NCBI RefSeq assembly: GCF_036173105.1
Contig: NZ_CP108053.1
Location: 2,294,001-2,358,000 of the forward strand
Length of the DNA stretch: 64,000 nt
Direction of reading: 5' to 3'
Source of the DNA: Streptomyces sp. NBC_00287
GTDB taxonomy: Bacteria; Actinomycetota; Actinomycetes; Streptomycetales; Streptomycetaceae
Below, one piece after another: positions 1-8,664 of this stretch. Position 1 is the first letter of the stretch; every line of letters starts with the position of its first letter. A program made the translations under genes and the position numbers. Below the pieces are notes generated by a model. The model saw nothing but the letters and a program-made list of their open reading frames with translations, was not told the DNA's origin and ran no database searches.

Positions 1-96
1 CTCGGCGCCCCCGCCGCGCAGCAGATAGCCGGAGCAGGGGCGGTCGGGGGCGGGGTGGGGGGAGGCGGTACCGAGGACGGTGAGCGTGATCGACAT
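1..96 (-). CDS. MBL-fold metallo-hydrolase, N-terminal fragment (runs off the left edge)
   Basis: An ATG at 96 on the minus strand opens a reading frame of 32 codons with no stop before the edge. The translated start (MSITLTVLGTASPHPAP followed by CSGYLL) matches the first beta strands of actinobacterial MBL-fold hydrolases of the ribonuclease Z/arylsulfatase-like type. The zinc-binding HxHxDH motif would lie beyond the edge and cannot be seen. No clear Shine-Dalgarno sequence precedes the ATG, so it may be leaderless. Identification rests on a short N terminus only. Confidence 0.6.
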   Translation of the reverse strand, partial: MSITLTVLGTASPHPAPDRPCSGYLLRGGGAE

Positions 97-136
97 GCGG
101 GGAGGGTAGATGCCCGCCCCACTCAGCCGCCCCTTC

Positions 137-727
137 TTATGGCTTCTGCGACCACTCCGGATCCCGGCCGCTCAACCCCACCGCCCGGTCGAGCAGGGAC
201 GCGTCCTCCGGCACCGGGACGACCGGGCCGAAGATCTCGCCACGGCTGGGGTCGTCCTTGGAGGCGAGGAGGAAGTCGTGGCAGGCCTGGAGCGCGGTCG
301 GGTCGGGGGTGTACGGCTGACCGGTGGCCCGGGCCAGGTCCCAGCCGTGGATGACCAGTTCGTCGATGGCGACGGCACCGGCGACCGCGCCGGGGAGGTC
401 GAAGCCGCCCGCTCGGGTCATCCCCGTCCAGGCGGCCGGGTCCCGCCACGCCTCGGCGAGTTCGTCGAGGACCTTGGGCAGCTCCTCGCGCCAGCCGGGG
501 CCGATGTCCGGGACGAGCTCTCCGGGGTTGGTGTCGGTCGTGGGGCCCAGTAGCTTGCGCCCGGCGTCACGGAAGGCGACGGACAGCTGCAGCACATGGC
601 CCAGCATGTGGCGTACGGCCAGCTCCGGACAGGGTGTGGGGTCTGTCAGCTGTTCGTCGCTCACGCCCTCGGCGAGACGGGCCAGGACTTGGGTCTGCGG
701 GCCGAGGTCGATCATCGGATCCGTCAT
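137..727 (-). CDS. TIGR03086/MDMPI-type DinB-fold protein
   Basis: The product is 196 aa. I chose the ATG at 727 because GAGGAG lies 7 bases upstream; the frame stays open further back but without a ribosome site. The sequence has the helical DinB/mycothiol-dependent maleylpyruvate isomerase layout: an N-terminal helix with PCPxLxVRHMLGHV (His40, His44) and a C-terminal DELVIHGWDLARATGQ block whose His completes the usual three-His metal site. Family members are metal-binding and probably thiol-dependent enzymes of mostly unknown substrate. It is divergent from the MFS gene; no further context points to a reaction. Confidence 0.8.
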   Translation of the reverse strand: MTDPMIDLGPQTQVLARLAEGVSDEQLTDPTPCPELAVRHMLGHVLQLSVAFRDAGRKLLGPTTDTNPGELVPDIGPGWREELPKVLDELAEAWRDPAAWTGMTRAGGFDLPGAVAGAVAIDELVIHGWDLARATGQPYTPDPTALQACHDFLLASKDDPSRGEIFGPVVPVPEDASLLDRAVGLSGRDPEWSQKP

Positions 728-883
728 TGACTGCTCCTCATGGTTCCGGATTGGTTCCCGGGGTGCTCCTGAAGGGTGGACCATCCGCATCCCGAAAACT
801 CATCGCCGCCACGGATTCCGGCCACCTTCCTAAGGCACCTGCCCGATCCCGCCCCCACGTCCTTAGACCCACGATGTCCAGGC

Positions 884-2107
884 ATGACGACCCCCTGGCC
901 CCTACTCCGCGACCGCACCTCCCTGCTCTGCCTCACGGGTGTGGTGATCTCCGGCTTCGGCACCTCGGCGCTCTGGCTGGTGTCGGGCGTATGGGTGAAG
1001 GACCTCACCGGCTCGGACCGGCTCGCCGCGCTCTGCATGCTCGCCATGTCGGCGCCCACCCTCGCGGGCCCACTGCTCGGCACCCTCGCCGACCGCGTCC
1101 GCCGCGCACCCCTGCTGATCGCCACGAACCTGCTGCTCGCCGTCCTCCTGCTCACCCTCTTCGCCGTGGACTCCCGGGACGGCCTGTGGCTGCTCTTCAC
1201 CGTCCTTTTCGTGTACGGCGCCGCAGGCGTCGTCCATGACGCGGCGGAGTCCGCCCTCGTCGTCTCCGCCGTCCCCGGGCCCCTGCTGGGCGACTTCAAC
1301 GGACTGCGCATGACGGCGGGCGAGGGCATGAAGATCCTCGCCCCACCCGCCGGTGCCGCGCTCTACGCGCTGTACGGCGGCCCGAGCGTCGCCATGGTCG
1401 ACGCGGTCACCTTCGTCGCCGCCGCTTGTCTGTACGCCTGCCTGCGTGTCAAGGAGCAGAGGCCCGAACCGTCCACCGGCGACTGGCGCGCTCGGACCGC
1501 TGAAGGCGCCCGTCATGTGTGGTCGCACCCCAGCATGCGACGGCTGATCATGGCCGGCGGCACCACCATGCTGTGCGCCGGTGTCAATGGAGCCTTGATC
1601 TACCCGGTCGTCGAAGGCCTCGGCCACTCCCCCGCGTACGCCGGTGTGCTCTACGCCGTCCAGGGCGCTGGATCGGTGGTCGTGGGCCTGCTCTCCGGCC
1701 CCGCCCTCCGCCGCCTCGGCGCCCACCGCTTCGCCGCGTACGGCATCGCCCTGCTCGGCGTCGCCGTGTCCCTGCGCGCCGTCCCCTCCGACCCGGTGGC
1801 GCTGGCGTGCAGCGCGGCGATCGGCGCGGGTCTGCCCGCCGTACTGATCGCCGCGCTGACCCATGTCCAGCACCAGACTCCGGGCCCGCTGCTGGGCCGG
1901 GTCACCGCCACCGCCAACACGCTCGTGTTCACCCCGAACGTGATCGGCCTCGCCGCGGGCGCGGCACTGGTCGAACCGGTCGATCACCGGCTGCTGCTGG
2001 CCGTCCTCGGGCTCGCGCTGCTCGCGACCGCCGCGCCCCTCCTTCAGCCGCGGGCCAGCGCTGCCCGCACCGACTCCAGGTCCCCGTCGGACGCCAACCC
2101 CGCGTGA
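884..2107 (+). CDS. MFS-type membrane transporter
   Basis: The 407-aa product has about twelve hydrophobic segments and the loop-2/3 signature of the major facilitator superfamily (GTLADRVRRAPLL). It resembles the small drug/macrolide-efflux-like MFS proteins (MefA/EntS type) of actinomycetes, so export of a hydrophobic compound is the best guess; the substrate is not visible. I prefer the ATG at 884 to an in-frame ATG at 776 because translation from 776 adds 36 Pro-rich residues with no helix. The last 64 bases overlap the 3' end of the convergent minus-strand gene. Confidence 0.8.
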   Translation: MTTPWPLLRDRTSLLCLTGVVISGFGTSALWLVSGVWVKDLTGSDRLAALCMLAMSAPTLAGPLLGTLADRVRRAPLLIATNLLLAVLLLTLFAVDSRDGLWLLFTVLFVYGAAGVVHDAAESALVVSAVPGPLLGDFNGLRMTAGEGMKILAPPAGAALYALYGGPSVAMVDAVTFVAAACLYACLRVKEQRPEPSTGDWRARTAEGARHVWSHPSMRRLIMAGGTTMLCAGVNGALIYPVVEGLGHSPAYAGVLYAVQGAGSVVVGLLSGPALRRLGAHRFAAYGIALLGVAVSLRAVPSDPVALACSAAIGAGLPAVLIAALTHVQHQTPGPLLGRVTATANTLVFTPNVIGLAAGAALVEPVDHRLLLAVLGLALLATAAPLLQPRASAARTDSRSPSDANPA

Positions 2108-3201
2108 TACAGCCGCAGTTCCGTGGCCCCGAGCTCACGCGCGCGTGTCACGTCCGCCGCCAGCGTGCCCGGACTTCCGCCCATCCCGGAGACCACGGTG
2201 AAGTTGGCGGCGAGCACCCCGCGCCCCTGCTCCGCGAACGGCGCCAGTGCCCCGGGGCCGCCCGTGCAGGGCACGACCACACCATCGGCGACCGACAGTA
2301 TGTGCGCGGGATCCACACCGGCGTTGGCCCCGCAGTGATACGCCACCGGGTCTGCATGCAGCAGCACCTGGAAGCCGTCCGGCGCCGCGGCACGGACCGC
2401 TGCGACGGCCGCTTCCTGGAGCGTACGGGCGGTCTCGTCGCGCCACGCGCGTGTGGCGGCCGCGTTGGCCTCCCCGAGCAGCTTCTCGACGTCCGGCCAC
2501 CCCTCGTCGGCGGCCACGCCCTGCCACAGCGGCTCCAGCGCGGCCCGTACGACCGCCGCCAGCTCATCGGCGTCCAGGCCCTGTGCGCCGTACCCCTGAC
2601 GGCAGGCCGGGCAGAAGCAGAGGGACATCAGGTACTGCCCGGCCTCCCCGAGGCCGACCCCGCCGGTCTTGTCGTGGGCGTGCAGATGGGCCAGTCCGTA
2701 CCAGCCGAGGGACTCCAGCTCGGTGCCGCGCGCCCCCGGCCGTACCGCCGCCTCGGCGGCCAGGTCGATCAGGTACGCGCGGGTGGCGGGCTGGGCGATG
2801 CACGGGGCCCACGGGTAGCGGTCGCCGTAGGCGTTGACGACGGAGGTGCTCGGGTGTTCGGCGCCGAGGCGGGAGTTGTGGGCGAGGACGACCCAGGTGT
2901 GCACGTCCAGGCCCGCGTCGGCGAGCGCGGCCGCCGCCTCGCCGTAGGCGTCGCCGGGCGCCCAGTCACCGGCCGCGTAGGGGCGCAGCTCCCGGCCCTC
3001 CCAGCGCGCGTCCGTCGGGTACAGCACGGCCGCGTGTTCGGCGGTGACGATGCGGTGGCGGGGGTGGCGGGGGGTCAACGCGCGCGTGGAGTGGTAGGCG
3101 GAGGCCAGCGTCACCTGCCGTACCCCGAGGGCGGGGATCCGCCCGGCCGCCTCCGGGTCGCCGACGACGTCCCAGGGGTAGACGAATGCCGACGCCTTCA
3201 C
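2044..3201 (-). CDS. Conserved protein of unknown function, possibly a TIM-barrel glycosidase-like fold
   Basis: The product is 385 aa from a GTG at 3201 that overlaps the stop of the dehydratase gene (GTGA), so the two are translationally coupled. I do not recognise a named family with certainty. Visible features are alternating hydrophobic strands, WVVLAHNSRLG near residue 100, a CFCPACRQGYG knuckle near residue 200, and VLLHADPV and DGVVVPCTGGPGALAPF strand ends. A cysteine knuckle followed by an acidic stretch is seen in several hypothetical glycoside-hydrolase TIM barrels, which is the basis for the tentative fold. Its coupling to a keto-deoxyglucarate dehydratase suggests a role in uronate or aldarate metabolism. 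The 3' end overlaps the convergent MFS gene by 64 bases. Confidence 0.65.
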   Translation of the reverse strand: MKASAFVYPWDVVGDPEAAGRIPALGVRQVTLASAYHSTRALTPRHPRHRIVTAEHAAVLYPTDARWEGRELRPYAAGDWAPGDAYGEAAAALADAGLDVHTWVVLAHNSRLGAEHPSTSVVNAYGDRYPWAPCIAQPATRAYLIDLAAEAAVRPGARGTELESLGWYGLAHLHAHDKTGGVGLGEAGQYLMSLCFCPACRQGYGAQGLDADELAAVVRAALEPLWQGVAADEGWPDVEKLLGEANAAATRAWRDETARTLQEAAVAAVRAAAPDGFQVLLHADPVAYHCGANAGVDPAHILSVADGVVVPCTGGPGALAPFAEQGRGVLAANFTVVSGMGGSPGTLAADVTRARELGATELRLYHAGLASDGDLESVRAALARG

Positions 3202-4142
3202 TTGCCGTCCTCCTCCAGCAGCGCGTACCCACGCTCGATCAGCAGCGCGAGCTGCTTGACATGATCCTCGCTCGGTTCGTGCAGCGGCGGCCGGACCTCC
3301 CCCACGTCCAGCCCGCGCAGCCGGACGCCCGCCTTGACGAGCGCGACGGCGTAACCGCGGCCCTGGGCGCGCAGTTCGACGAACGGCCGGTAGAAGCCGT
3401 CCAGGAGGCGGCGGACGGTGGCGTCGTTGCCCTGGCGCAGCGCCTGGTGGAAGCTGAGGGCGATCTCGGGGGCGAAGCAGAACACGGCCGACGAGTAGAG
3501 CGTGATGCCGAGGGCGCGGTAGGCGAGCTGGGTCAGCTCGGCGGTCGGCAGTCCGTTGAAGTAGAGGAATTCGCCGGGGACTTCGGTGCGCACCGTGCTG
3601 ACGATCCGCTGCATGAGGTCCAGATCGCCAAGACCGTCCTTGAACCCGATGATCCCGTCCGTGCGGGCCAGTTCGACGACCGTCTGCGGGGTGAACACGG
3701 CGTTGTCGCGCTGATAGACGATCACAGGCAGCGCGGTGGCCGCGGCCACCTCCCGGTAGTGCCGCAGCAGCCCCTCCTGCGCGGCTTGCACGAGATACGG
3801 CGGCATGGCGAGCAGCCCGTCGGCGCCGGCCGCCTCGGCGAGCCGCGCGTACCGCACGGCGAGCGCGGTGCCGTATCCGGCGCCCGCGACGACCGGCACC
3901 CGGCCCGCCGTCTCCTCCACGGCCGCCCGTACGCACTCCTGGTACTCCTCGGGCGTCAGCGCGTGGAACTCGCCGGTACCGCAGCAGGCGAAGACGGCTG
4001 CGGCCCCTGCCGCCACGCCGCGGCGCACATGCTCGCGGTAGACGTCGAGGTCGACGGCGCCGTCGGCGTCGTAGGCGGTGACGGGGAAGAACAGCGGCCC
4101 GCTGGGGATGCCGAGTCGAGCGGCGAGGTCGGCTGGCGTCAC
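3198..4142 (-). CDS. 5-dehydro-4-deoxyglucarate dehydratase (DHDPS/NAL superfamily)
   Basis: This 314-aa class I aldolase-fold enzyme should convert 5-keto-4-deoxy-D-glucarate to 2,5-dioxopentanoate, CO2 and water in glucarate/galactarate breakdown. Seen in the sequence: the GTGEF phosphate-loop equivalent at about 55-59, Tyr143 in IVYQRD, and the Schiff-base Lys168 in GFKDGLGD; the GFKDG and FHALTPEEY blocks are typical of this subfamily and not of DapA. It starts at 4142 with GGGAG upstream and is the first gene of a two-gene unit with the 385-aa protein. A uronate dehydrogenase is divergent to it, which fits one catabolic route. The sugar acid dehydratase and the semialdehyde dehydrogenase of the pathway are not in the window. 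Confidence 0.88.
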   Translation of the reverse strand: MTPADLAARLGIPSGPLFFPVTAYDADGAVDLDVYREHVRRGVAAGAAAVFACCGTGEFHALTPEEYQECVRAAVEETAGRVPVVAGAGYGTALAVRYARLAEAAGADGLLAMPPYLVQAAQEGLLRHYREVAAATALPVIVYQRDNAVFTPQTVVELARTDGIIGFKDGLGDLDLMQRIVSTVRTEVPGEFLYFNGLPTAELTQLAYRALGITLYSSAVFCFAPEIALSFHQALRQGNDATVRRLLDGFYRPFVELRAQGRGYAVALVKAGVRLRGLDVGEVRPPLHEPSEDHVKQLALLIERGYALLEEDGK

Positions 4143-4336
4143 AGGCTCTCCCTAGAACGGGGTGCGGTCACAAGTGTACTGACAGCTGTGCAGGTTTCTG
4201 ATCGAAGTTTATGTTTATGAACACTCGGTCCGCCACCCTTGACGGGGCAGGGCGATGATCCATAGCTTGTCCACGAATGTGAATACCGTGCAGTCACCCA
4301 GCCGTCTATCGGCCGTCCACTCAAGGAGACCCGAGG
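4143..4336. promoter_or_regulatory. Divergent promoter region of the uronate genes with CATAAAC-type repeats
   Basis: The 194-base space between the divergent dehydratase and dehydrogenase genes is locally AT-rich. At 4207-4219 it carries GTTTATGTTTATG, two overlapping GTTTATG units, the second being part of the near-palindrome GTTTATGAAC (4213-4222). The complementary unit CATAAAC also occurs upstream of the DeoR-type gene (GCATAAAC, 5330-5337), and GCATAAA occurs upstream of the binding-protein gene (6329-6335). A shared regulator is possible but unproven. Confidence 0.4.
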
Positions 4337-5146
4337 ATGCCCGCGCCCCGCACCGTTCTGCTCACCGGCGCCGCCGGCGGCCTCGGCACCCTGATGCGGG
4401 ACCTGCTGCCCGAGTACGGCTACACGCTGCGCCTGCTCGATCTGCGCCCCATCGAGGGCGAGCCGGACGCGATCGTCGCGGACCTCGCCGACAAGGAGGC
4501 GCTGCGCGCGGCCGTCCGGGGCGTCGACGCGATCATCCACCTCGCGGGCATCTCCCTGGAAGCCCCCTTCGAGAAGATCCTCAAGGCGAACATCGAGGGC
4601 ACCTACAACCTGTACGAGGCCGCACGCGAGGAGGGCGTCGCGCGCATCGTCTTCGCCTCCTCCAACCACGCGGTCGGCTTCACCCCCAGCCCTCGGGGCG
4701 ACGACCCCCTGATCCCGATCGACACCCCGCGCCGCCCGGACACCTTCTACGGCCTGTCCAAGTCCTTCGGCGAGGATCTCGCCCAGTTCTACTGGGACAA
4801 GTACGGCCTGGAGACCGTCTCGGTCCGTATCGGCTCCTGCTTCCCGGAGCCCACCAGCGTCCGCATGCTGTCGGTCTGGATGAGCCCCGCCGACGGCGCC
4901 CGCCTCTTCCACGCGGCCCTGACCGCCGAGGAGGTCGGCCACAAGGTCGTCTACGGCTCCTCCGCCAACACCCGCCTGTGGTGGGACCTCACCACGGCCC
5001 GCTCCCTCGGCTATGCCCCCCAGGACGACTCCGAGCCCTACGCCGAGAAGCTGATCGCACAGCAGGGCGAGCTGGACCCCACGAACGAGGCCCACACCCA
5101 CCTGGGCGGCCACTTCGTGAACGACCCTCCGATCTGGCCGTACTGA
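4337..5146 (+). CDS. udh: Uronate dehydrogenase (NAD-dependent, SDR family)
   Basis: The 269-aa protein is an extended-type short-chain dehydrogenase: the dinucleotide motif TGAAGGLG spans 10-17, D35 and L36 follow strand beta 2 for NAD selectivity, and the catalytic YxxxK is Tyr138/Lys142 with Ser109 in FASSNHAVG. The combination FASSNHAVGF, FYGLSKSFGED and RIGSCFPEP is characteristic of bacterial uronate dehydrogenases, which oxidise glucuronate or galacturonate to aldaro-lactones. Length agrees with the family (about 265-275 aa). AAGGAG stands upstream of the ATG. The adjacent keto-deoxyglucarate dehydratase supports the oxidative uronate pathway. Confidence 0.87.
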   Translation: MPAPRTVLLTGAAGGLGTLMRDLLPEYGYTLRLLDLRPIEGEPDAIVADLADKEALRAAVRGVDAIIHLAGISLEAPFEKILKANIEGTYNLYEAAREEGVARIVFASSNHAVGFTPSPRGDDPLIPIDTPRRPDTFYGLSKSFGEDLAQFYWDKYGLETVSVRIGSCFPEPTSVRMLSVWMSPADGARLFHAALTAEEVGHKVVYGSSANTRLWWDLTTARSLGYAPQDDSEPYAEKLIAQQGELDPTNEAHTHLGGHFVNDPPIWPY

Positions 5147-5205
5147 TCCGGCCGTACTGACACGGCTGGACTGATGCGGCCGGGCACGGCGGAAAACAAG
5201 CGTTC

Positions 5206-5246
5206 GCGGGAGCGGGCGGGCACCGAACGGGCCCGCCCGCTCCCGC
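5206..5246 (+). terminator. Strong hairpin terminator after udh
   Basis: A perfect 16-bp inverted repeat (GCGGGAGCGGGCGGGC and its complement) with a 9-base loop lies about 60 bases after the udh stop. There is no U-tract, as usual for high-GC actinomycete terminators. Confidence 0.75.
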
Positions 5247-5322
5247 ATTCGGGCATCAGCGCTGCCCGCTCTCACCCCCTGGTACAAGCCTGCGCAGGTC
5301 CGAGGCGGTCACGCACAGCCCT

Positions 5323-5426
5323 GAACGGGCATAAACGGGCAGCATCGGATCGGCAACAGGCCTGTTCAGCTCCGCACCGCCGCTGTAGAACTTCCCCCAT
5401 GGGCCCCACCGGGCCCGAACGGGCAG
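5323..5426. promoter_or_regulatory. AACGGGCA direct repeats upstream of the DeoR-type regulator
   Basis: AACGGGCA occurs at 5324-5331, 5334-5341 and 5418-5425. The first two copies are spaced by 10 bases, one helical turn, and the last two continue as GCATCGG and GCTCCGG. DeoR-family proteins often bind such iterated sites and autoregulate. This is an inferred operator region. Confidence 0.4.
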
Positions 5427-5489
5427 CTCCGGCTTGATCCCCCGCAGACGATCAAGCCACGCACCACAGCACGGAAGCGGGTGTCGACG

Positions 5490-6272
5490 ATGACGACGGC
5501 GAAGGCAGCGAGAACCGCCGAGGAACGCCAGCGCGAGATCGTGCAGGCCGCGCGTTCCACCGGCTCGGTCGACGTCACCGCGCTCGCCGTCGAGCTGGGC
5601 GTGGCCAAGGAGACCGTGCGCCGGGACCTGCGCGTCCTGGAGGAGCACGGCCTGCTCCGCCGTACCCATGGCGGTGCCTACCCCGTGGAGAGCGCCGGTT
5701 TCGAGACGACGCTCGCCTTCCGCGCCACCAGCCATGTCCCCGAGAAGCGCCGGATCGCGGAAGCCGCGGCCGAGCTGCTCGGGGACGCCGAGACCGTCTT
5801 CGTGGACGAGGGCTTCACCCCCCAGCTCATCGCCGAGGCACTCCCCCGGGACCGGCCGCTGACCGTGGTCACCGCGTCCCTGCCGGTCGCGGGCACGCTC
5901 GCCGAGGCCGAAGCCATCTCGGTACTGCTGCTCGGCGGCCGGGTCCGCTCCGGCACGCTGGCCACCGTCGACCACTGGACGACGAAGATGCTCGCCGGCT
6001 TCGTCATCGACCTCGCCTTCATCGGCGCCAACGGCATCTCCCGCGAACACGGCCTCACCACCCCCGACCCGGCCGTCAGCGAGGTCAAGGCGCAGGCGGT
6101 CCGATCCGCGCGGCGCACGGTGTTCGCGGGCGTCCACACCAAGTTCGGGGCCGTCAGCTTCTGCCGCTTCGCGGAGGTCGGCGCCCTGGAGGCGATCGTC
6201 ACCAGCACACTGCTCCCCGCGGCCGAGGCCCACCGCTACTCCCTCCTCGGTCCGCAGGTCATCCGCGTCTGA
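5490..6272 (+). CDS. DeoR/GlpR-family transcriptional regulator
   Basis: The 260-aa product has an N-terminal winged helix with the DeoR fingerprint (RQREIVQAARSTGSVDVTALA then KETVRRDLRVLEEHGLLRRTHGGA) and a C-terminal DeoRC sugar-phosphate sensor domain containing VFVDEGFT, DLAFIGANGIS and the conserved K/H end TKFGAVSFC. It stands 77 bases before the binding-protein gene on the same strand and probably represses that transporter operon until a phosphorylated sugar or polyol derivative accumulates. The start is ambiguous: a GTG at 5481 is in frame, but GGAAG at 5473-5477 is better spaced for the ATG at 5490. Confidence 0.88.
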   Translation: MTTAKAARTAEERQREIVQAARSTGSVDVTALAVELGVAKETVRRDLRVLEEHGLLRRTHGGAYPVESAGFETTLAFRATSHVPEKRRIAEAAAELLGDAETVFVDEGFTPQLIAEALPRDRPLTVVTASLPVAGTLAEAEAISVLLLGGRVRSGTLATVDHWTTKMLAGFVIDLAFIGANGISREHGLTTPDPAVSEVKAQAVRSARRTVFAGVHTKFGAVSFCRFAEVGALEAIVTSTLLPAAEAHRYSLLGPQVIRV

Positions 6273-6321
6273 CCCCCAACCGTTCCTCTCTTCAGGGCGC
6301 CGCACACCCACAACAGTCCCC

Positions 6322-6335
6322 TTTATCCGCATAAA
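6322..6335. promoter_or_regulatory. Inverted repeat operator candidate before the sugar-transport operon
   Basis: TTTAT-CCGC-ATAAA is a perfect 5-bp-arm palindrome in otherwise GC-rich sequence, lying between the regulator stop and the ribosome site of the binding-protein gene. Position and AT content fit a DeoR operator or a promoter element. Confidence 0.45.
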
Positions 6336-6349
6336 TCCAGGAGCACTTC

Positions 6350-7717
6350 ATGCGAACCCAGAGCCGACGGGCGCCACGCGGTCTCATAGCCGCGGCCGCC
6401 GTAGGGACGCTGATCACCTCGCTCGCCGCCTGCTCGGGCGCCGGCGGATCCGGATCCACCGGTGGTGACTCCATCAACGTCCTGATGGTGAACAACCCGC
6501 AGATGGTGGAGCTCCAGAAGCTCACCGCCGACAACTTCACCAAGGACACCGGCATCAAGGTGAACTTCACCGTCCTGCCGGAGAACGACGTCCGCGACAA
6601 GATCAGCCAGGACTTCGCCAACCAGGCGGGCCAGTACGACGTCGCCACCCTCAGCAACTACGAGATCCCGATCTACGCCAAGAACGGCTGGCTCCACTCC
6701 CTGGACTCCTACGTCAAGGGCGACACCGCCTTCGACCAGGACGACATCCTCCCGCCGATGACCCAGGCGCTCACCGCGGAGGACGGCAAGCTCTACGGCG
6801 AGCCCTTCTACGGCGAGTCCTCCTTCCTGATGTACCGCAAGGACGTCCTGGAGAAGGCGGGCCTGACCATGCCGGCCAAGCCCACCTGGACGCAGGTCGC
6901 CGACATCGCCACCAAGGTGGACGGCGCCGAGTCCGGCATGAAGGGCATCTGTCTGCGCGGCCTGCCCGGCTGGGGCGAGGTGATGGCCCCGCTCACCACG
7001 GTCGTCAACACCTTCGGCGGCACCTGGTTCAACCAGGACTGGCAGGCACAACTGGACTCCAAGGAGTTCAAGGAGGCCACCCAGTTCTATGTCGACCTGG
7101 TCCGCGAGCACGGCGAGGCCGGCGCCGCGCAGTCCGGCTACGCCGAGTGCCTGAACAACATGACCCAGGGCAAGACGGCCATGTGGTACGACGCCACGGC
7201 CGGCGCCGGCTCACTGGAGGCGAGCGGCTCCCCGGTCAAGGGCAAGATCGGCTACGTCCCGGCCCCGGTCGAGAAGACCGAGAGCTCCGGCTGGCTCTAC
7301 ACCTGGGCCTGGGGCATCCAGAAGTCGTCCGACAACGCCGAGAACGCCTGGAAGTTCATCTCCTGGGCCTCCGGCAAGGACTACGAGAAGCTCGTCGGCG
7401 AGACGAACGGCTGGGCCAACGTGCCCGCCGGCAAGCGGGCTTCGACCTACGACATCCCCGAGTACCGCAAGGAAGCGGCCGCCTTCGCCGATGTCACCCG
7501 GGACGCCATCGCGAACGCCAAGCCCGAGGACCCGGGCGTGCAGCCCCGGCCCGCGCCCGGCATCCAGTTCGTCGGCATCCCCGAGTTCACCGACCTGGGC
7601 ACCAAGGTCTCCCAGGAGATCAGCTCCGCCATCGCGGGCCGCCAGTCCGTGGACAGCGCGCTCAAGAAGTCCCAGGAACTCGCCGAGGCCGTAGGGAAGA
7701 AGTACGAGGGATCATGA
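6350..7717 (+). CDS. Sugar/polyol ABC transporter substrate-binding lipoprotein
   Basis: The 455-aa protein begins with a twin-arginine-like basic N terminus, a hydrophobic segment and the lipobox LAAC (Cys at about residue 28), so it is secreted and lipidated. The body is a family 1 extracellular solute-binding protein: NVLMVNNPQMVELQKL start, KLYGEPFYGESSFLMYRKDV hinge region, and the TWAWGIQKSSDNAENAWKF block seen in SmoE/MtlE-type mannitol-sorbitol binders. CCAGGAG precedes the ATG. It heads an operon with two permeases and a zinc dehydrogenase; ligand is therefore probably a sugar alcohol or hexose. Confidence 0.88.
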   Translation: MRTQSRRAPRGLIAAAAVGTLITSLAACSGAGGSGSTGGDSINVLMVNNPQMVELQKLTADNFTKDTGIKVNFTVLPENDVRDKISQDFANQAGQYDVATLSNYEIPIYAKNGWLHSLDSYVKGDTAFDQDDILPPMTQALTAEDGKLYGEPFYGESSFLMYRKDVLEKAGLTMPAKPTWTQVADIATKVDGAESGMKGICLRGLPGWGEVMAPLTTVVNTFGGTWFNQDWQAQLDSKEFKEATQFYVDLVREHGEAGAAQSGYAECLNNMTQGKTAMWYDATAGAGSLEASGSPVKGKIGYVPAPVEKTESSGWLYTWAWGIQKSSDNAENAWKFISWASGKDYEKLVGETNGWANVPAGKRASTYDIPEYRKEAAAFADVTRDAIANAKPEDPGVQPRPAPGIQFVGIPEFTDLGTKVSQEISSAIAGRQSVDSALKKSQELAEAVGKKYEGS

Positions 7718-8664
7718 GTGTGACCACTCCCCCCACCCGGGTCGCCGCCGCCCCCGTGCGGCCGGCGGCGACCCGGCCGCCGAACCGGATGCGCGCCTGG
7801 GCCACCCGGGCGCCCCTGCTGCCCGCGCTGGTCTTCATGATCCTCGTGACGCAGCTGCCCTTCGTGGCCACCCTGGTGATCTCGTTCTTCGACTGGAACG
7901 CGCTCTACCCGGACGACCGCCACTTCGCCGGCTTCGCCAACTACTCGGAGGTGCTGAGCACACCCGAACTGCGCGAGTCGGTGTGGACGACGGTTGTGCT
8001 GACCGCCACGGTCGTACTCGTCAGCCTGGTGCTCGGCATGGCGCTGGCGCTGCTGCTCGACCGGAAGTTCCGCGGCCGGGCCGTCGTCCGCACCATGCTC
8101 ATCGCCCCCTTCCTGCTGGTACCGGTCGCCGCCGCGCTGCTGTGGAAGCACGTGCTGTTCAACCCGGAGTACGGCCTCTTCAACGGCATCCTGCACTGGA
8201 TCGGCGGGGACGGGGCGGCCCAGCCGGACTGGATCTCCGAGATGCCGCTGATGGCGGTCGAGGCCTCGCTGATCTGGCAGTGGACGCCGTTCATGACGCT
8301 GATCCTGCTGGCCGGACTGCAGAGCCGTGACCCGCAGTTGCTGGAGGCGGCCCGGATGGACGGCGCGAGCGCCTGGCAGGAATTCGTCCACATCACGCTG
8401 CCGCACATGCGCCGCTACATCGAACTGAGCGTGCTGCTCGGCTCGATCTACATCGTGCAGAACTTCGACGCGGTGTACACCATCACCTCCGGCGGCCTGG
8501 GCACCGCGAACCTGCCGTACACCATCTACCAGACCTTCTACCAGGCACACGAGAACGGCCTCGCCTCGGCGGCCGGCGTCATCGTCGTCATCGGCTCGCT
8601 CATCCTCGCGACCTTCGCCCTGCGCGTGGTGTCGTCCCTGTTCCGTGCGGAGGTGTCCCGCTGA
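7714..8664 (+). CDS. Sugar/polyol ABC transporter permease (MalF/SmoF type)
   Basis: A 316-aa inner-membrane permease with six predicted helices after a 30-residue cytoplasmic, Ala/Pro-rich tail. The EAA loop that contacts the ATPase is visible as EAARMDGASAWQEFVHITLPHM. Its ATG overlaps the binding-protein stop (ATGA at 7714-7717), indicating coupling. No ATP-binding subunit gene is in the cluster; Streptomyces carbohydrate importers commonly share the ATPase MsiK encoded elsewhere, which is the expected partner. Confidence 0.9.
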   Translation: MSVTTPPTRVAAAPVRPAATRPPNRMRAWATRAPLLPALVFMILVTQLPFVATLVISFFDWNALYPDDRHFAGFANYSEVLSTPELRESVWTTVVLTATVVLVSLVLGMALALLLDRKFRGRAVVRTMLIAPFLLVPVAAALLWKHVLFNPEYGLFNGILHWIGGDGAAQPDWISEMPLMAVEASLIWQWTPFMTLILLAGLQSRDPQLLEAARMDGASAWQEFVHITLPHMRRYIELSVLLGSIYIVQNFDAVYTITSGGLGTANLPYTIYQTFYQAHENGLASAAGVIVVIGSLILATFALRVVSSLFRAEVSR

